Assembly: GCA_019722365.1 (NCBI GenBank)
Contig: JADFUC010001680.1
Location: forward strand, 744,001-808,000
Length of the DNA: 64,000 bases
Source of the DNA: Lithospermum erythrorhizon
Lineage: Eukaryota > Streptophyta > Magnoliopsida > Boraginales > Boraginaceae
Direction: 5' to 3'
Position 1 is the first letter of the stretch. Each line of letters starts with the position of its first letter. Shown here piece after piece: positions 60,837-64,000 of this stretch. The notes beneath the pieces were generated by a model. That model searched no databases and was not told the DNA's origin. It saw only the letters and a program-made list of their open reading frames with translations. The position numbers and the translations under genes are program-made.

Positions 60837-61089
60837 TTTTCAACCCTCTTCGACACCTACTGATACTAAAAAACTAAATTGCAACAAACCTTTTATCAGA
60901 ACTGTTGGAACTCTGAACCCAATCAACAAATACTTAAATCAGTACCTCTAAACTGCAAAAGACTAATATAAAGAAAATCATAACATCACTATATCAGTAA
61001 ACACAATTCTTTCTTTACATATTAAGTCTAGAGATTCTAAAGATCTCATTGCAATAAAATCACAGAAAAGTTAACATCTTTACATAGCA

Positions 61090-61355
61090 TAATGGTCAAA
61101 TGCAATCAAAACTCAACAAGATCACATTTTTACTTAGACTAATACTCAAATGCAATCAAAACTCAAAAAAGACCACATTTTTTACACAGAATAATAGTCA
61201 AATTCAATCAAAACTAAAAAAGATCACAAGTTGTTACTTAAGACTATTAGTCAAATGCAATCAAAACCCAAAAAAGACCACATTTTTACACAGAATAAAA
61301 CTCAAATTCAATCAAAATTACAAAAATTCACAGTTTTACTTAGAATAATGGTGAA
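61090..61355 (-). repeat. Five-copy tandem array (50-53 bp) upstream of PP2C
   Basis: The word (tg/tt)caatcaaaa recurs at 61101, 61151, 61203, 61256 and 61307. Each copy is followed by an 'aaaaagaccacattttt' or similar segment and by 'acttaga/acacaga'. The array begins about 250 bp upstream of the PP2C ATG, so it lies in the promoter or leader. Confidence 0.85.
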
Positions 61356-61399
61356 ATATGAAAATGGTCATCATAAAATACCTCAAAATTAACAAAAAA

Positions 61400-63400
61400 A
61401 AATAGCACAAAATGTTGATTATGGTGATCAAGAAATGTGGATCCCAGAATTTCAACTTAAAAATAACTCAATTCTCTAGTAATGTGATTTGTGTATCCCA
61501 AAAATTTCCATTTTTGAGTTTGATATAATTGTATAATGTAGAGAGAGAAACAATAATAAAGTGGCAATGTGTGCAAGAGAAAAAATGGGTGTAACCGTGT
61601 AAATCAAAGCTGTTAATTAGGCCAAGATTTAGGTTTGTTTTTCTAGATTTCTTTAATGTTTCTTTGTAATAATTGGACAAATAACTTAGTTTATGAAGGT
61701 TTTGTTGATGTAATAAACGAGGTTTGATCTTTTGATAACATTAATACGATTTAATTCTGCTAAGTAACTTTATAAACGTCAATCTGACAATATCGCAAGG
61801 CTGTCCTGCTGACCATCATCGCATCTAAAGCTTACCGAACGCCGATCGACGTTAACCTTACAATACAAAATTATAACGCTAGTTCAGAAGCATATACGCA
61901 TTCATAACGGAGACATTTAGAGTATTCTCAAGATACAAACATATGTAAATTTCTCAACGCTAAAAGTATATTTCAGAATTATTTTTGCTCATAAATTTCT
62001 TTTATGCGCATTTGTATTTATTAAAAAAGTTAACATCGTTGGCACCATAAAAATGTTAGCAATCGCAAGAGCGCCTGTGAGTAAAACTAATGATAGTCAA
62101 AGTGGGTTACAAATTTGTTGTACAAATGATTCTTTTCATAATCAATTTATATATATTAACAGAGAACATCGAACGGCCTAGTTTCTGCTATATGCCTTCC
62201 AGCCGACTTATGTTTCGTACCGATTCTCATCAGAAGCGGAGCTATGGGCTTTTAAAAAAAAAAATTATATATATTAACAATAATTAAAGAGGGAAAAACT
62301 TATTTATGTATATAGATAAAATATGATTAAGTAAAAAATATGTTTATGCGATGTTGTAATGTTATTATACATAAAGTTTCGATTTTTGTCAAACTTTAAA
62401 AATTATTTATGTAATAATCTAGTTTTTGGATTGTCAATAAGATATGGTTAATGCATTGATTGCTTCAACACTTTCACAAATTTATCATACCTACTGGCTT
62501 CATATATCATGATTTACATAACTGACGCGATTCGCAGGCTTATTACATTGTAGTTCCACAAGTAATGACGGGTCTGCTTACAAAACAAAACAGTTTTTTT
62601 TAAAGAAAAAAGTTTTATATGATGAATAAATGTTGTTTTCTTGTTCATGTGGGTGACGTGTCCTATGCCCAGAAACTCAGGCTTAGGTTGTGTCACATGT
62701 GTTGATGAGCTGTGAAAGGGCAACCGTCTAGCATATCATGATTCATGAATAAAATAAGTGAATAACTTAAATAATTGTTGGGAAGTCTTCATATACAAAT
62801 ATTTTACTTGATGTTTTATAGTTAAAATATATGTATGACATATAATTCATCAAATATAAAATAGAAATAGAATGTACTGTAACATATGATTCAACTTTAT
62901 ATGTAACATGCATGCATGTCACTTCCAAATTTGATGAGAACAGTTTCTACAGTAATGTGGTGTCTTAGGCATAATGATAATATAAATTACATTTGATATA
63001 ATGTGCAATAGTTTGTGTGCTTAATCTCCAACACAAATGAATGTGTTCCCTAACAATTTATGAGTGAATTTGTCATTTTATAAATTCTTATATCATGCAT
63101 GTTAGATGATTTGATCCTCAAAGATTATCGTTAAAATTGAGGTAACACATATTTATATTTTGTAATAACATACAAAGAGATGGTCAAACATTCTTGTTTT
63201 GAAAACATCTATTACCTCCTGATTTCACTCGATCCAAATTCCACCTGCAAAAACAAGAAACATATATATGCATGCATTATTTCAGGACAGGACTTTGAAA
63301 GGATTGTTAATATGACAATTTTACACTCTCATACATATACATGCATAAAAATACCATAATTATAGAGAGATGAATAGGTGATGAGAATGAAGAGATATCT
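61400..63400. other. Intergenic region upstream of the right-edge gene
   Basis: AT-rich, with a GC-richer patch at 61780-62230 that may be repeat-derived. No coding sequence was recognised. The last part should hold the promoter of the gene at 63412. Confidence 0.45.
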
Positions 63401-63411
63401 ATTAAGAGGAC

Positions 63412-63640
63412 ATGGCTAGAGGATATTACAACACCAACATTAATAATAGTAATAATAATCTTTATAATAACACTAATTATCATAATCATAGTAATAGTTA
63501 TGGTGGTAGAACAAAATGGTGGAATTCATACAAGAAAACTACAATGGTTGTTTGTACCTTCAACTTATTCATTGCTCTTTATATTCTTAAATCTGAATTC
63601 ACATCATTTTTCGACTACACTTACACTGAATCTCAAACTG
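63412..63640 (+). CDS. First exon of an unrecognised, probably membrane-anchored protein (partial)
   Basis: The ATG at 63412 sits in a good plant context (gacATGGC). It opens 76 codons that end at a GTTAGT donor (63641), leaving one base for the next codon. The protein starts with an Asn/Tyr-rich, low-complexity stretch (about 5-31), then RTKWWNSYKK. One hydrophobic segment, TTMVVCTFNLFIALYIL (about 43-59), looks like a signal anchor with the basic residues on the N-terminal side. Later exons must lie beyond the window. I do not recognise the family and assign no function. Confidence 0.6.
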
Positions 63641-64000
63641 GTTAGTCTCCATTTCGAGTATTCATAATTCTTATTTCTATGTTCTTTATCTATAATGTTA
63701 TGTATGTTGTGACTAGCTTGTGGCCATTTTGTTTGTTTTAATGTTTTCTTGATAATCATTCTTTAGATTTTATGGATGATTTATCTTTGTGTGGTATTTG
63801 ATATTGTATCCGAGTAGGTAATAGGTATTGATGTGCTATTTTATTTGTATTGAATCATTTAATATATTTATTTAATAAATGATACTTCCTCCACCTAAAT
63901 TTAACAATGAGATTTGACTAAGTAATTAAAAATTCCACCTAAATTTTATTTGTTTTATTCATATACATTGTTTGATGTTCTAAAGTTTGGCATAAGTTTT

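Overview
The window looks like nuclear DNA from a dicot plant (intron-containing genes, AT-rich spacers, nested retrotransposons). The gene families fit a eudicot, perhaps an asterid, but I cannot name a species from sequence alone. No bacterial, organellar or CRISPR-like content was recognised.

Layout: 1-31.2 kb is almost entirely transposable-element DNA. It holds a degenerate LTR pair (about 1-760 and 9850-11280), a minus-strand Ty1/copia element that carries only gag (5089-9490), a TIR/MITE-like element (12311-12832), a foldback element with an 8-bp target duplication (14698-15395), a 5'-truncated LINE with a 10-bp target duplication (15425-17103), and a three-level nest at 17719-27440. 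In that nest a second copy of the 12.3-kb MITE-like family is split by a plus-strand gag-only copia element (18197-27219). That element's 3' LTR is itself split by a 2.26-kb solo-LTR-like insertion (24371-26630).

31.2-40.9 kb is a gene island. It has a RING-H2 E3 ubiquitin ligase of the MBR1/MBR2 type (+), a membrane receptor-like cytoplasmic-type kinase of the At1g01540 group (+), and, tail to tail with it, a BKI1-type inhibitor of brassinosteroid receptor signalling (-). 40.9-44.4 kb is AT-rich spacer with MITE- and LTR-like remnants. 44381-54387 is bounded by CACTA-type termini with a 3-bp duplication and so reads as one roughly 10-kb CACTA (En/Spm) insertion with degenerate contents.

54.4-61.4 kb is a second gene island. 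It has an intronless BAHD acyltransferase of the anthocyanin/phenolic-glucoside malonyltransferase clade (-) and a nine-exon PP2C phosphatase of the At1g47380 (PP2C12) type (-) with a 50-bp tandem array upstream. The first exon of an unrecognised, probably membrane-anchored protein starts at 63412 and runs off the right edge.

The genes are housekeeping or signalling singletons and form no obvious pathway cluster. BKI1 beside a receptor-like kinase is suggestive only by position. I found no new multi-gene system. The strongest unusual observations are two independent gag-only copia elements in one window, the nested insertions with intact target duplications, the 10-kb CACTA boundary, a Ser/Pro-coding minisatellite inside BKI1, and a triple one-base frame break at the start of the kinase gene that looks like consensus error in the assembly.
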